This document shows, one piece after another, positions 36,826 through 48,021 of a stretch of DNA of 64,000 nt. Positions within the stretch are counted from its first letter, which is position 1; every line of letters starts with the position of its first letter. The stretch comes from Streptomyces uncialis. Lineage in GTDB: Bacteria > Actinomycetota > Actinomycetes > Streptomycetales > Streptomycetaceae. A program made the translations under genes and the position numbers. Location of the stretch: contig NZ_CP109583.1 in the NCBI RefSeq assembly GCF_036250755.1, forward strand, positions 7,310,001 through 7,374,000, in the 5' to 3' direction. Below the pieces are notes generated by a model, which ran no database searches, was not told the origin of the DNA, and saw only the letters and a list, made by a program, of their open reading frames with translations.

Positions 36826-37907
36826 GAACCGCCCTTGTCATCGGTACCGGTCTGATCGGTACCTCCATCGCCCTCGCCCTCGCGGGCCGGGGCGTCACCG
36901 TCCACCTCATGGACCACGACCCGCAGCAGGCGCGTACCGCCGCCGCGCTCGGCGCGGGCACCGACGACCCGCCCGCCGGGCCGGTGGACCTCGCGATCGT
37001 CGCCGTCCCGCCCGCGCACGTGGCCGCGACCCTCGCGGGCGTGCTGCGCGACGGGGCCGCGCGGGCCGCGCTCGACGTCGCCAGCGTGAAGGGCGGGCCC
37101 CGGCGCGAGCTGGAGGCCCTCGGGGTCGACCTCTCCGCGTACATCGGCACGCACCCCATGTCCGGGCGGGAGAAGTCGGGGCCGCTCGCCGCCACCGACA
37201 ACCTCTTCGAGGGGCGCCCCTGGGTGCTCACCCCCACCCGGGACACCGACACCGAGGTGCTGAACGTCGCGCTGGAACTGGTCTCGCTGTGCCGCGCGGT
37301 GCCCGTCGTGATGGACGCGGACGCCCATGACCGGGCGGTCGCGCTGGTGTCGCACATGCCGCATCTGCTGGCCAGCCTGGTGGCTGCGCGACTGGAGCAC
37401 GCGGAGGAGTCCGCGGTACGGCTCAGCGGCCAGGGCATCCGCGATGTGACCCGGATCGCCGCGTCCGAGCCCCGGATGTGGATGGACATCCTGGCCGCCA
37501 ACCCCGGCCCCGTCGCGGATCTGCTCTCGGAGGTGGCCGCCGATCTCGACGACACGGTACGGGCGCTGCGGGCGCTCCAGTCGTCGGACCAGGAGAAGCG
37601 GCTCGGTGGCGGGCTCGCGGTCGAGGGTGTGCTGCGCCGGGGCAACGCCGGGCAGTCCCGGGTGCCCGGCAAGCACGGGTCGGCCCCCGCGTCGTACGAG
37701 AGCGTCGTCGTGCTGATCGGGGACGAGCCGGGCCAGCTCGCCCGGATCTTCGCGGACGCCGACCGGGCCGGGGTGAACATCGAGGACGTCCGGATCGAGC
37801 ACGCCACCGGGCGCCAGGAGGGCCTGGTCCAGCTGATGGTCGTCCCCGCCGCGATGCCCGCCCTGATCGTGGCCCTGCGCGAGCGCGGCTGGTCCCTGCG
37901 CCAGTGA
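36822..37907 (+). CDS. tyrA: Prephenate dehydrogenase with C-terminal ACT domain
   Basis: 361 residues from GTG 36822. NAD-binding loop LVIGTGLIGTSIALAL at the N-terminus; IGTHPMSGREKSGPLAATDN carries the catalytic His. HMPHLLASLVAARL and GIRDVTRIAASEPRMW lie in the helical dimer domain. The last 70 residues (VVLIGDEPGQLARIFADADR and following) form an ACT-like domain, suggesting feedback by tyrosine. Works with aroH in tyrosine synthesis. Confidence 0.94.
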   Translation: MRTALVIGTGLIGTSIALALAGRGVTVHLMDHDPQQARTAAALGAGTDDPPAGPVDLAIVAVPPAHVAATLAGVLRDGAARAALDVASVKGGPRRELEALGVDLSAYIGTHPMSGREKSGPLAATDNLFEGRPWVLTPTRDTDTEVLNVALELVSLCRAVPVVMDADAHDRAVALVSHMPHLLASLVAARLEHAEESAVRLSGQGIRDVTRIAASEPRMWMDILAANPGPVADLLSEVAADLDDTVRALRALQSSDQEKRLGGGLAVEGVLRRGNAGQSRVPGKHGSAPASYESVVVLIGDEPGQLARIFADADRAGVNIEDVRIEHATGRQEGLVQLMVVPAAMPALIVALRERGWSLRQ

Positions 37908-38107
37908 CCCCGCGTCCCGCCCCGGGTGACCCGGCACCGGGTACGGGTGACCCGGCGCGGCGGGGGCGGGCGGGTCCGGCGCGGCGGGGCCGGGCGGGCG
38001 TGGCCGTCCCCGGGGTGAGCGGTCAAGGCGTCCCCGCCGGAACCAGTAACCTTGTGCGAGGCCGACGATCGGCCCACCCACCCCGCTCCACACCTGGAAG
38101 GTGCCCC

Positions 38108-38827
38108 GTGGAAACCGTCGCCGGAAGCCCCGCAGTCATCGTCGCGATCGACGGTCCGTCCGGCACGGGCAAGTCCAGCACCTCCAAGGCCGTCGCCGCC
38201 CAGCTCGGGCTCCGCTACCTGGACACCGGTGCCCAGTACCGGGCGATCACCTGGTGGATGGTGCACCACGGCGTCGACATCACGGACCCCGCGGCGATCG
38301 CCGCCGTGGCCGGGCAGCCGGAGATCGTGTCCGGTACCGACCCGGCCGCCCCGACGATCAGCGTCGACGGCACGGATGTCGCCGGGCCGATCCGTACCCA
38401 GGAGGTCACGGCGAAGGTCAGCGCGGTCAGCGCGGTGCCCGAGGTGCGCACCCGGATCACCGAGCTCCAGCGCACCATCGCCCGCGCCGCCGAGGGCGGC
38501 ATCGTGGTGGAGGGCCGGGACATCGGTACGACCGTCCTGCCCGACGCCGATCTCAAGATCTTCCTCACCGCCTCCCCGGAGGCCCGCGCCGCCCGCCGCA
38601 GCGGGGAGCTGAACGGTGCCGATGTGAAGGCCACCCAGGAGGCCCTGGTCAAGCGGGACGCGGCGGACTCCAGCCGGAAGACGTCCCCGCTCGCCAAGGC
38701 CGGCGACGCGGTCGAGGTCGACACCACCGACCTCACCCTCCAGCAGGTCATCGAGTGCGTCGTCACCCTGGTCGAGGAGAGGCGCGAGGGGAAGACCCTC
38801 GTCGAGGGCAAGCGGGCCGCACGGTGA
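38108..38827 (+). CDS. cmk: Cytidylate kinase
   Basis: 239 residues from GTG 38108, with GGAAGG about 7 bases upstream. P-loop VIVAIDGPSGTGKSSTSKAV; LRYLDTGAQYRAITWWMVHH is the CMP-kinase lid/substrate region, and VVEGRDIGTTVLPDADLKIF the conserved nucleotide site. Phosphorylates CMP/dCMP. GTGA overlap with the acyltransferase. It is separated from tyrA by 200 GC-rich bases with no clear terminator. Confidence 0.95.
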   Translation: METVAGSPAVIVAIDGPSGTGKSSTSKAVAAQLGLRYLDTGAQYRAITWWMVHHGVDITDPAAIAAVAGQPEIVSGTDPAAPTISVDGTDVAGPIRTQEVTAKVSAVSAVPEVRTRITELQRTIARAAEGGIVVEGRDIGTTVLPDADLKIFLTASPEARAARRSGELNGADVKATQEALVKRDAADSSRKTSPLAKAGDAVEVDTTDLTLQQVIECVVTLVEERREGKTLVEGKRAAR

Positions 38828-39480
38828 CGCCCGGGGTCCAGGTCCCCTCGACGCGGAGCGCCGATCTCGGCCGCCGGATCGGGGTCGGCCTGATGTACGG
38901 GCTGTGGAACCCGAGGGTGCTCGGCGCCTGGAAGGTGCCCGTCGGCGGTCCCGTGATCTTCGCGGTCAACCACTCGCACAACATCGACGGTCCGATGCTC
39001 ATGGGCACCGCGCCCCGGCCCGTGCACTTCCTGATCAAGAAGGAAGCGTTCATCGGCCCGCTCGGCCCCTTCCTGGAGCGCATCGGCCAGCTCAAGGTGG
39101 ACCGCTCCATCGCCGACCGGTCCGCGATCACCCGGGCCCTCGGGGTGCTGGAACAGGGCGGCGCCCTCGGGATCTTCCCGGAGGGCACCCGGGGCGAGGG
39201 CGACTTCGCGTCGCTGCGCGCGGGGCTCGCGTACTTCGCGGTCCGCAGCGGTGCCGCGATCGTCCCGGTCGCGGTGCTCGGCAGCACGGAGCGCCGCAGC
39301 AGACTGATACGGGCGGTGCCCCCGCTGCGCAGCCGGGTCGACCTGGTGTTCGGGGACCCGTTCCAGGCGGGCGACGGCAGTGGACGGCGGACCCGCACGG
39401 CGCTCGACGAGGCGACGGTCCGCATCCAGGAGCACCTGACCACCCACCTGGAAAACGCCAGGCGGCTCACCGGCCGCTAG
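38824..39480 (+). CDS. plsC: 1-acylglycerol-3-phosphate acyltransferase (PlsC family)
   Basis: 218 residues from GTG 38824, coupled to cmk. [20 protein letters not shown] contains the H-x4-D catalytic motif, and [13 protein letters not shown] the glycerophosphate-binding FPEGTR block. Makes phosphatidic acid at the membrane. The cmk-plsC-der order is conserved in actinobacteria. Confidence 0.92.
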   Translation: MTPGVQVPSTRSADLGRRIGVGLMYGLWNPRVLGAWKVPVGGPVIFAVNHSHNIDGPMLMGTAPRPVHFLIKKEAFIGPLGPFLERIGQLKVDRSIADRSAITRALGVLEQGGALGIFPEGTRGEGDFASLRAGLAYFAVRSGAAIVPVAVLGSTERRSRLIRAVPPLRSRVDLVFGDPFQAGDGSGRRTRTALDEATVRIQEHLTTHLENARRLTGR

Positions 39481-39553
39481 GCGACACTTGAGTAGTGGAT
39501 CTCCCGGAACGGGCCGGTCCACCGATCACCACGATGAACGAGGTACGGACTTC

Positions 39554-41029
39554 ATGAACGAGCACATTCCCTCCGAGGGCGCGGGCGACGGGCACGACCA
39601 CGGGGCGCTCGGCGACGCCGAGTACGCGGAGTTCATGGAGCTCGCCGCCGTCGAGGGCTTCGACCCCGAGGATGTCGAGGGCGCGATCGACGAGGCCGGA
39701 CACGGTCCGCTGCCCGTCCTCGCCGTCGTCGGCCGCCCCAATGTCGGCAAGTCGACCCTGGTGAACAGGATCATCGGCCGCCGTGAGGCCGTCGTCGAGG
39801 ACCGCCCCGGGGTGACCCGCGACCGGGTGACCTATGAGGCCGAATGGGCCGGCCGCCGCTTCAAGCTGGTCGACACCGGCGGCTGGGAGCAGGACGTCCT
39901 CGGTATCGACGCCTCCGTGGCCGCGCAGGCGGAGTTCGCGATCGAGGCGGCCGACGCGGTCGTCTTCGTCGTGGACGCCACGGTCGGCGCCACCGACACC
40001 GACGAGGCCGTCGTCCGGCTGCTGCGCAAGGCGGGCAAGCCGGTCGTCCTGTGCGCCAACAAGGTCGACGGGCCGAGTGCCGAGGCCGACGCCGCAGCGC
40101 TGTGGTCGCTGGGGCTCGGCGAGCCGCACCCGGTGTCCGCGCTCCACGGCCGGGGTACGGGCGACATGCTCGACGCCGTGCTGGACGCGCTGCCCGAGGC
40201 GCCCGCGCAGACCTTCGGCACCGCGATCGGCGGGCCCCGCAGGATCGCGCTGATCGGCCGCCCGAACGTCGGCAAGTCGTCGCTGCTGAACAAGGTGGCG
40301 AACGAGGAGCGGGTCGTCGTCAACGAGATCGCGGGCACCACCCGGGACCCGGTCGACGAGATCATCGAGCTCGGCGGCAAGACCTGGAAGTTCGTGGACA
40401 CCGCCGGTATCCGCAAGCGGGTCCACCTCCAGCAGGGCGCCGACTACTACGCCTCCCTGCGCACCGCCGCCGCGGTCGAGAAGGCCGAGGTCGCGGTGAT
40501 CCTCATCGACGCGTCCGAGAGCATCAGCATCCAGGACCAGCGCATCGTCACCATGGCCGTCGAGGCCGGGCGCGCGATCGTCCTCGCCTACAACAAGTGG
40601 GACACGCTGGACGAGGAGCGGCGCTACTACCTGGAACGGGAGATCGACACCGAGCTCGCGCAGGTCGCCTGGGCCCCGCGGGTGAATGTCTCCGCGCGCA
40701 CCGGACGGCATATGGAGAAGCTCGTCCCGGCGGTCGAGGCGGCCCTCGCGGGCTGGGAGACCCGGGTGCCCACGGGCCGGCTGAACGCCTTCCTCGGTGA
40801 ACTGGTCGCCGCCCACCCGCACCCGATCCGCGGCGGCAAGCAGCCCCGCATCCTGTTCGGGACGCAGGCGGGGACCAAGCCCCCGCGGTTCGTGCTCTTC
40901 GCCTCCGGCTTCATCGAGCACGGCTACCGCCGCTTCGTGGAGCGCAGGCTGCGGGAGGAGTTCAGCTTCGAGGGCACCCCGATCCACATCTCCGTGCGGG
41001 TGCGCGAGAAGCGCGGCCGGAAGAAGTAG
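39554..41029 (+). CDS. der: Ribosome biogenesis GTPase Der
   Basis: 491 residues. ATG 39554 (MNEHIPSEG) is chosen over an in-frame TTG at 39488; homologues start here. An acidic N-terminal extension of about 55 residues precedes two GTPase domains with GRPNVGKST (about 61-69) and GRPNVGKSS (about 235-243), each with DTGGW/DTAGI and NKVD/NKWD motifs. The C-terminal KH-like domain ends in VREKRGRKK. Required for 50S assembly. Confidence 0.95.
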   Translation: MNEHIPSEGAGDGHDHGALGDAEYAEFMELAAVEGFDPEDVEGAIDEAGHGPLPVLAVVGRPNVGKSTLVNRIIGRREAVVEDRPGVTRDRVTYEAEWAGRRFKLVDTGGWEQDVLGIDASVAAQAEFAIEAADAVVFVVDATVGATDTDEAVVRLLRKAGKPVVLCANKVDGPSAEADAAALWSLGLGEPHPVSALHGRGTGDMLDAVLDALPEAPAQTFGTAIGGPRRIALIGRPNVGKSSLLNKVANEERVVVNEIAGTTRDPVDEIIELGGKTWKFVDTAGIRKRVHLQQGADYYASLRTAAAVEKAEVAVILIDASESISIQDQRIVTMAVEAGRAIVLAYNKWDTLDEERRYYLEREIDTELAQVAWAPRVNVSARTGRHMEKLVPAVEAALAGWETRVPTGRLNAFLGELVAAHPHPIRGGKQPRILFGTQAGTKPPRFVLFASGFIEHGYRRFVERRLREEFSFEGTPIHISVRVREKRGRKK

Positions 41030-41043
41030 CGGGAAGAAGCGGT

Positions 41044-41073
41044 CGGGCGGGCCGGGGCGGCCCCGCCCGCCCG
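41044..41073. terminator. GC hairpin between convergent der and hypothetical gene
   Basis: CGGGCGGG (41044-41051) pairs with CCCGCCCG (41066-41073), with further GGGG/CCCC pairing inside. It sits in the 52-base gap between convergent stops and may serve both. Confidence 0.5.
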
Positions 41074-41081
41074 GACCCGGG

Positions 41082-41675
41082 TCAGGACTCCCGGCGCGGG
41101 GCGGGCGGCAGGGCCGGCAGATGCGAGCCGCGCCCGCCCTGCCACACGGGAACCATCCCGGTGGGATGGGCCTGCGGCGCCGGGCCCTGACCCTGTCCCT
41201 GTCCCTGGCCCGGCCCCCCGTTCTGACCGTGGCGCTGTTGCTGCTCGGGCCGGTGCTGCTCCGGCCGGTGGTGCTCGGGCCGCTGATGGTCCGGCCGGGC
41301 GTCGTAGCGCGGTCCGGGACCGGGGTCGTAGCCGGGGCCGTGCCGCAGCTCCGGCTGGTACATCGTGCCGTGCTGGGTCATGCCGTAGCCGACGGACGAC
41401 AGCCCGCCGGTCATCCCCGAGGGCGTGCCGCCGTACGACATGCCGTAGCGGAGATCGGGGAACGAGCCGTGGGGGCCGGTGCCGAACGCGGTGAACCCCA
41501 TCCCCTCCTCGCCGTGGCGGTCACCGGGCAGGGTCCGGAACAACCGGCGGTACTCCGCGTACAGCGCGTCGTAGATCGGCGTGGCCGATACACCGCCCGC
41601 CTGTTCATGCGCGGGGCGCATGGACGGGATGGGGCTCTGCTGCGGCGGGCGGCGGGTGGGGTCGTAGGTGTGCAC
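41082..41675 (-). CDS. Hypothetical Pro/Gln/Gly/His-rich protein
   Basis: 197 residues from GTG 41675 (VHTYDPTRRPPQQSP...). A short ordered-looking segment, ATPIYDALYAEYRRLFRTLP, at about 31-50 is the likely conserved core. The C-terminal half is low-complexity: GPGYDPGPGPRYD, tandem RPEHHRPEQHRPEQ, then GQGQGQGQG. No signal peptide or membrane segment. I do not recognise a function; position after der, convergent, is shared with other Streptomyces as I recall. Confidence 0.7.
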   Translation of the reverse strand: MHTYDPTRRPPQQSPIPSMRPAHEQAGGVSATPIYDALYAEYRRLFRTLPGDRHGEEGMGFTAFGTGPHGSFPDLRYGMSYGGTPSGMTGGLSSVGYGMTQHGTMYQPELRHGPGYDPGPGPRYDARPDHQRPEHHRPEQHRPEQQQRHGQNGGPGQGQGQGQGPAPQAHPTGMVPVWQGGRGSHLPALPPAPRRES

Positions 41676-41794
41676 GAACTGCCAAACGACCCCGGGCCCG
41701 GACGGATGCGGCCATCGCGCACCATTTCGCCGACCGCGGCGGACGTACCCGGCGGGGCCCGGTCCGGGCCGGCAGCCCGCTCCGGACCGGCCGA

Positions 41795-41837
41795 GCGTGA
41801 CGGCCGTGCGGGACCGCGGTGCGTACGGCCGTCACGC
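41795..41837 (-). terminator. Hairpin after the 41872-42657 gene
   Basis: GCGTGACGGCCGT (41795-41807) pairs perfectly with ACGGCCGTCACGC (41825-41837) across 17 bases, 35 bases beyond the minus-strand stop. Confidence 0.55.
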
Positions 41838-41871
41838 ACCCGCCGTCGCGCACGGCCCGCGGGGCTCCGGC

Positions 41872-42657
41872 TCAGGTGCCCGCGAGGGGCATCGCGCAGC
41901 CGACGAGGGCGCCGTTGACGGCTGCCTTGTCGAGGGCGTCCCGCAGCAGGTCCTCACGCGGCTGGCGGCCGATGGCGCCCACCGGCGCGGCGAACACCAG
42001 TACCTGCTGGAGCTTGTTCGCCGCCGCCCGCCAGCCCTCGGTGACCTGGAGCGGCCGGTGGGCCTGCCACCAGGCGACGGGCTGGCCGCCGGTCGGGCCC
42101 GGCTGGAGCACGGCGTGCAACTGGCCCATGGCCAGCAGCACCGACCAGCCGTGCAGCACCGGCGGTACCGAGTCCACACCCGACGCGGGATGGAAGCCCT
42201 GCTCGACCAGCAGGGCCAGGAACTCGTCGCCGTTCTCCCCGGTGGTACCGGCCCGCGCGATGGGCGCGGTGGGTTCGACGACCAGTGCCGGGTGCAGTTC
42301 GCCCTCGATGAGGACCAGACCGCTGGTGATGCCCAGGACGGCCTGCTCGGGTCCGGTGTCGCCGGGCCCGGCCCCGTCGCCGTCCCCGGTGATGGAACGG
42401 ACGGCCCCCTGGAGCTGCTCCTCGCTGACCTTGACGATCTGTGAGGGCAGGCAGGTGGCATGGGCGAAGGCGAGGACGGCGGTCTCCTCGCCGATGAACA
42501 GGACGGTGCTGGTGCGTTCCTGTTCCGAGTCGCCCGGGGTGCGGCAGGACGTGCAGTCGTAACTGCCCGGGTCGTTCTCTCCGGCGAGCAGCCGGTCGGC
42601 TTCTGCGTCGCCGATCTCGGCGCGTACGTCGTCGCTGACGTCGAGCATGCGCGGCAC
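41872..42657 (-). CDS. Conserved actinobacterial hypothetical protein
   Basis: 261 residues from GTG 42657; ATG 42648 (MLDVSDDVRAEIGD) is an alternative. A CxxC pair with nearby Cys (YDCTSCRTPGD, about 34-44) could bind metal or be redox-active. The body looks like a mixed alpha/beta fold: TAVLAFAHATCLPSQIVKVS and ITSGLVLIEGELHPALVVEP. The C-terminal QQVLVFAAPVGAIGRQPRED ends in MPLAGT. No signal peptide. Function unknown. Confidence 0.72.
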   Translation of the reverse strand: MPRMLDVSDDVRAEIGDAEADRLLAGENDPGSYDCTSCRTPGDSEQERTSTVLFIGEETAVLAFAHATCLPSQIVKVSEEQLQGAVRSITGDGDGAGPGDTGPEQAVLGITSGLVLIEGELHPALVVEPTAPIARAGTTGENGDEFLALLVEQGFHPASGVDSVPPVLHGWSVLLAMGQLHAVLQPGPTGGQPVAWWQAHRPLQVTEGWRAAANKLQQVLVFAAPVGAIGRQPREDLLRDALDKAAVNGALVGCAMPLAGT

Positions 42658-43925
<1,268 letters not shown>

Positions 43926-43945
43926 CCGGGTCGCCCCCCGCACGC

Positions 43946-43979
43946 ACGGCCCCGCCCCTGGGCTCGGAGGCGGGGCCGT
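43946..43979 (+). terminator. Hairpin terminator after the Rpf-like gene
   Basis: ACGGCCCCGCC (43946-43956) pairs perfectly with GGCGGGGCCGT (43969-43979) across 12 bases, 20 bases after the LysM stop. Confidence 0.75.
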
Positions 43980-44335
43980 CCGCATGCCCGCGGCCGGGCG
44001 TGCGGGGCATCTGTTCGGGGTACCCCGGGTTGGCCTATCGTCCGTCAGGCGGTACCGGCGCGCGCCGGTCGCGGGAATGGTTCCCGTCCGGCGCTATCGA
44101 TCAGGCAACTCTTGCAGCACAAGATGATGTTCCTCGCCGAGCGGACGACGTGGGAGCGATTCCAAACCTACGGTAGGCGGAGGAGCGGGACGGTTCGGCG
44201 GGGAACCGTCCCAAGCGGGAGGAGAGCGGGGGAACGGCAGAGACCGGGAAAGCCTGGTCAATCCTTGGAAACCGCCCGGACGGTCCGCCGTACGGGGGCC
44301 GACGGAAGCCGCAGAGAGGGGGAGAGGAGACGCGG
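43980..44335. other. Intergenic region before the TTA gene
   Basis: About 356 bases with lower GC between about 44090 and 44180 and a purine-rich stretch at 44190-44335. No tRNA or clear promoter pair was found. Long plus- and minus-strand frames crossing it have no start signals and random composition. Confidence 0.4.
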
Positions 44336-44554
44336 ATGCACATCTCCTTCCCGACCCAGCACGCCCACGGCACAGCCCGCACACTCCACACAGCCCGCAC
44401 ACTCCGCGCGACCCGCACCGCACCCGTCCGCCACGCGTTCCCCGGCCGCGCCGTCCCGCACCGCGCCCGCCGCACCGGGAGCGTCCCGCCCGCCGCCCCT
44501 GACCCGGGCGGCGCCGTCCCGAGAGCCGTCCACAGAGAGGCACGTCCCGTATGA
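44336..44554 (+). CDS. Possible small ORF upstream of and coupled to the TTA gene
   Basis: 72 codons, ATG 44336 with GAGGAGA about 8 bases upstream, ending in ATGA shared with the next start. The product is Arg/Ala/Thr/His/Pro-rich with a repeated TARTL motif and no recognisable domain. The good RBS and the exact overlap argue for translation; the composition argues against a folded protein. It may act as a leader whose translation couples to the downstream gene. Confidence 0.3.
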   Translation: MHISFPTQHAHGTARTLHTARTLRATRTAPVRHAFPGRAVPHRARRTGSVPPAAPDPGGAVPRAVHREARPV

Positions 44555-45402
44555 CGACGTTGGTCCCCGCCGCCGAGCGGCCCGACGGCGACGGCCGGGA
44601 ACGGACGCCCCGCGCCCACTGCATAGCCGACTCCGCGGGCGGCCTCACCTTCGACGTCCGCGACCCGGGAACGCCCGGCGACGCCCATCTGGTGCTGCTG
44701 CGCCGGGGCTCCGGACACCCCGCCGAGGAGGTGCGGCTGCCCCTCACCCCCGCCTCCGGCGGCAGTCTGCGGGCCGCGCTGCCCAGCGGGGTCGCCCTCA
44801 CCGAGGGCCGCTGGGACGTCCACGCGCAGGTCGCGGGCGGACGGCTGAGACGGCTGGCGCCCGGCGCGCACGATCTGCGGTCCCTGCTCGACCGCGTCCC
44901 CAGCGGCGCACTCGGCCATGTCGCCGTCCGTATCCCCTACGCCACCAAGAACGGCAATCTGTCCGTGCGCAGCTGGTGGCGCGCCCCGCACGCCGAGGCC
45001 GGGGAACTCCTGGTCGCGGACCCCGGTCTCACCGTCAGCGGCCGGATGTACGGCACCGTCCCCACCACCGCGGCCCACGCCGAGTCGGTGTTACGCGCCG
45101 ATCCGTCCGTCCTCGTACGCGCCGGGGTCACCGTGCGCCAGCGGGACTTCGTCTTCACCGTGCCGTACGCCGAACTGATGTCCCGGCCCGGACTGTGGGA
45201 CCTGTGGCTGTGTCCGGACGGGGCGGACGGGCCCCGGGTGCGGATCGCCCGGATCATCGACCGGGCCGCCGACATCGCCGACCGCCGGGCCGTCCACGGC
45301 TACCCCGCCGTCCGGCCGGCCGCCGGGCAGGGCGTGTTCGAGGCCCGCGCCCTGTACACCCAGGACAACGATCTCTCGGTACGGGTCACGCCCGTGCGCT
45401 GA
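44551..45402 (+). CDS. Conserved Streptomyces hypothetical protein (beta-sandwich-like) with a TTA codon
   Basis: 283 residues from ATG 44551. The product looks like two related beta-rich halves. Residues 125-160 (AVRIPYATKNGNLSVRSWWR, APHAEAGELLV) and the C-terminal YTQDNDLSVRV share the asparagine-leucine-serine-valine-arginine pattern. I have seen similar proteins near cell-wall glycopolymer transferases, but assign no function. Codon 181 (45091-45093) is TTA, in frame, in AESVLRADPS, so expression should depend on bldA tRNA. Convergent to ctaD, 74 bases apart. Confidence 0.72.
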   Translation: MTTLVPAAERPDGDGRERTPRAHCIADSAGGLTFDVRDPGTPGDAHLVLLRRGSGHPAEEVRLPLTPASGGSLRAALPSGVALTEGRWDVHAQVAGGRLRRLAPGAHDLRSLLDRVPSGALGHVAVRIPYATKNGNLSVRSWWRAPHAEAGELLVADPGLTVSGRMYGTVPTTAAHAESVLRADPSVLVRAGVTVRQRDFVFTVPYAELMSRPGLWDLWLCPDGADGPRVRIARIIDRAADIADRRAVHGYPAVRPAAGQGVFEARALYTQDNDLSVRVTPVR

Positions 45403-45476
45403 CCCCGCGCCGGGGCGGACGATCCCCGGGCAGCCCGCCGTCGGGGTACCGGGACCCGCCGCGCCCGTTCGCCCCG

Positions 45477-47219
45477 TCAGCCCCGCCCGGGACCCGCCGG
45501 TCCGGGTGCCGGTGCGCTCCGCCGGGTGTCCCGGGGGCCGCCGGGGAACTCCGGATGGGCCAGGTCGAACGCGGGGGACTCCGAGCGGATCACCGGCATC
45601 GTCACGAAGTTGTGCCGGGGCGGCGGGCAGGACGTCGCCCACTCCAGCGAACGGCCGTAACCCCAGGGGTCGTCCACGGTGACCCGCTCGCCGTGATGGG
45701 CGGTCCGCCAGACGTTGTAGAGGAACGGCAGGGTCGAGGCACCCAGCAGGAACGCGCCGATGGTGGACAGGGTGTTCAGCGCGGTGAAGCCGTCGGCCGA
45801 CAGATAGTCCGCGTACCGCCGGGCCATGCCCTCCGCGCCCAGCCAGTGCTGCACCAGGAACGTCAGATGGAACCCGGTGAACAGGGTCCAGAAGTGGATC
45901 TTCCCGAGCCGTTCGTCCAGCAGCTTCCCGGTGAACTTCGGCCACCAGAAGTGGAACCCGGCGAACGTCGCGAAGACCACCGTCCCGAAGACCACGTAGT
46001 GGAAGTGCGCCACGACGAAGTACGAGTCGGTGACATGGAAGTCCAGCGGCGGCGACGCGAGGATCACACCGGTGAGCCCGCCGAAGAGGAACGACACCAG
46101 GAACCCGGTCGCCCACAGCATCGGCGTCTCGAACGACAGCGATCCCTTGAGCATGGTCCCGGTCCAGTTGAAGAACTTCACCCCGGTCGGCACCGCGATC
46201 AGGAACGACATCAGCGAGAAGTAGGGCAGCAGCACCGCGCCCGTCGCGAACATATGGTGCGCCCACACCACCATCGACAGACCGGTGATCGTCATCGTCG
46301 CCCCCACCAGCGTCACATAGCCGAAGATCGGCTTGCGGCTGAAGACCGGGATGATCTCCGAGACGATCCCGAAGAACGGCAGCGCGATGATGTAGACCTC
46401 GGGGTGCCCGAAGAACCAGAACAGGTGCTGCCACAGCAGCGCGCCCCCGTTCGCGGCGTCGAACACCACCGAACCGAAGCGCCGGTCCGCCTCCAGGACC
46501 AGCAGCGCCGCCGCGAGCACCGGGAACGCCATCAGGACCAGGATCGAGGTGAACAGCACGTTCCAGGTGAAGATCGGCATCCGGAACATCGTCATCCCCG
46601 GGGCGCGCATCACGATGATCGTCGTCAGGAAGTTCACCGCGCCGAGGATCGTCCCGAACCCGGCGAGCGCCAGCCCCATGATCCATATGTCGGCGCCGAT
46701 CCCCGGGGTGCGCTCGGCGCTGTTGAGCGGCGCGTAGGCGAACCACCCGAAGTCGGCGGCCCCGCCCGGGGTGAGCAGCGACCCCAGCACGATCAGCCCG
46801 CCGAACAGGAACAGCCAGTAGGCGAACATGTTCAGCCGGGGGAAGGCCACATCGGGAGCGCCGATCTGGAGCGGCACGATCTCGTTGGCGAACCCCGCGA
46901 ACGTCGGGGTCGCGAACAGCAGCAGCATGATCGTGCCGTGCAGGGTGAACAGCTGGTTGAACTGCTCGTTCGACACCAGCTGGGTGCCCGGCCGGGCCAG
47001 CTCGGCGCGCATCACCATCGCCATCAGGCCCGCGATCAGGAAGAACACGAACGACGTGATCAGGTAGAGATGGCCGATCTTCTTGTGGTCGGTCGTGGTC
47101 AGCCAGTCGACCACCAGCCACCCCCGGCGCGCCGCCCGGTCCTTCCCCGCCGCCTCGTGGCTCTCCGGGGCCCCGGAGCTCCTCGGCTCTTCGGCCGTCC
47201 GCGCGCTGCCGGTCACCAT
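45477..47219 (-). CDS. ctaD: Cytochrome c oxidase subunit I, orphan second copy
   Basis: 580 residues. ATG 47219 has AAAGGGGG about 7 bases upstream; the frame extends to 47282 without need. Twelve membrane segments expected. Haem and copper ligands are all visible: [32 protein letters not shown] (His-Tyr pair), [15 protein letters not shown] and [17 protein letters not shown]-terminal [20 protein letters not shown] is typical of Streptomyces CtaD. No ctaC, ctaE or qcr genes are adjacent, unlike the main oxidase operon, so this is an isolated paralogue that must borrow partner subunits. Confidence 0.92.
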   Translation of the reverse strand: MVTGSARTAEEPRSSGAPESHEAAGKDRAARRGWLVVDWLTTTDHKKIGHLYLITSFVFFLIAGLMAMVMRAELARPGTQLVSNEQFNQLFTLHGTIMLLLFATPTFAGFANEIVPLQIGAPDVAFPRLNMFAYWLFLFGGLIVLGSLLTPGGAADFGWFAYAPLNSAERTPGIGADIWIMGLALAGFGTILGAVNFLTTIIVMRAPGMTMFRMPIFTWNVLFTSILVLMAFPVLAAALLVLEADRRFGSVVFDAANGGALLWQHLFWFFGHPEVYIIALPFFGIVSEIIPVFSRKPIFGYVTLVGATMTITGLSMVVWAHHMFATGAVLLPYFSLMSFLIAVPTGVKFFNWTGTMLKGSLSFETPMLWATGFLVSFLFGGLTGVILASPPLDFHVTDSYFVVAHFHYVVFGTVVFATFAGFHFWWPKFTGKLLDERLGKIHFWTLFTGFHLTFLVQHWLGAEGMARRYADYLSADGFTALNTLSTIGAFLLGASTLPFLYNVWRTAHHGERVTVDDPWGYGRSLEWATSCPPPRHNFVTMPVIRSESPAFDLAHPEFPGGPRDTRRSAPAPGPAGPGRG

Positions 47220-47684
47220 CGTCTGCCCCCTTTGTGGTCCGCGCCGGGCCCGCGTGCGGGGATGTCCGGCCTGACCGGCCATGGCCCCGAGCCCGCTGCC
47301 GGACGGATGGTGTTCCGGGCTTCCCGGAGCTCACGTCATGATGCGCGGGAAGCGGCCCCCACCCCTTGAAGGCGTCCGGGTGTTGTGTGGGGAAATCGTG
47401 AAACTCCGGCACTCGTTCAGCTTTTCCGAAGAGCTGTGGAATGCCTCGTCCCGCTCCTCCTTGAAGGGGCCGGAGCGAATCCTTGCGAAGATATTCCGAG
47501 TGCTTTCCCGGAAGTCCGCTAATAGGCGGCGGATGACCGGAGGAAGGAATGCGTATGGCGTATGACCGCCAACTACGAGAAGTCGGCCGCGCGGAATCGG
47601 GCGTCGTGATCCTGTGACCCAAGCGTGACCCCGCAGGGACGACCCGGCCCCTGCCGGAGTCGACGCGCGGTTAACGTGGCGGGC
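47220..47684. other. 465-bp divergent region between ctaD and the I78 inhibitor gene
   Basis: GC drops between about 47390 and 47590. A 94-codon plus-strand frame (47281-47565) spans it, but has no RBS, random composition and poor GC at third positions, so I do not call it. The region probably holds the ctaD promoter. Confidence 0.45.
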
Positions 47685-47900
47685 ATGGCACCCAATCCGC
47701 AGACACCCGAAGAGCCCCAGGACGACCCGGCCGCCTACGCGGGTCTCGACGCCGAGTCCGCCGAGCGACTGGCCCGTGAACGCGGCTGGTCGAGCGTCCG
47801 GTCACTGCCCCCGGGCGCCCTGATCACCATGGAGTACCGCTTCGGGCGGCTGAACTTCGAGGTCGCCGACGGTGTGGTGCGCCGCAGCTGGAAGGGCTGA
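47685..47900 (+). CDS. Small peptidase-inhibitor I78 family protein
   Basis: 71 residues from ATG 47685. LDAESAERLARERGWSSVRS and the C-terminal ALITMEYRFGRLNFEVADGV match the I78 (potato-inhibitor-I-like) signature Ile-Thr-Met-x-Tyr-Arg-x-x-Arg-Leu-Asn. No signal peptide, so if it inhibits a protease it is intracellular or exported unconventionally. Ends at a bidirectional terminator. Confidence 0.85.
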   Translation: MAPNPQTPEEPQDDPAAYAGLDAESAERLARERGWSSVRSLPPGALITMEYRFGRLNFEVADGVVRRSWKG

Positions 47901-47923
47901 GGCCACCAGGACGCTCCAGGGCA

Positions 47924-47973
47924 CCGCGAAGGCCCCGGCAAACCCGTGGTGGGGTTCGCCGGGGCCTTCGCGG
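47924..47973. terminator. Bidirectional hairpin terminator
   Basis: CCGCGAAGGCCCCGGC (47924-47939) pairs perfectly with GCCGGGGCCTTCGCGG (47958-47973), and AAACCC/GGGGTT extends the pairing inwards. It lies between convergent genes ending at 47900 and 48022. Confidence 0.85.
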
Positions 47974-48021
47974 CGCGGGGCGGGCTGTGCGTACCGTGCC
48001 CCGCTGTCCCTGGGCCGTCCG

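Noticed and set aside
43980..44335. tRNA or attachment site in the lower-GC patch
   Set aside because: No cloverleaf or CCA end could be drawn.
44112..47369. 1085-codon plus-strand ORF
   Set aside because: It lies opposite ctaD and in the wrong frame of the 44551 gene; low-complexity Arg/His/Gly text without domains.
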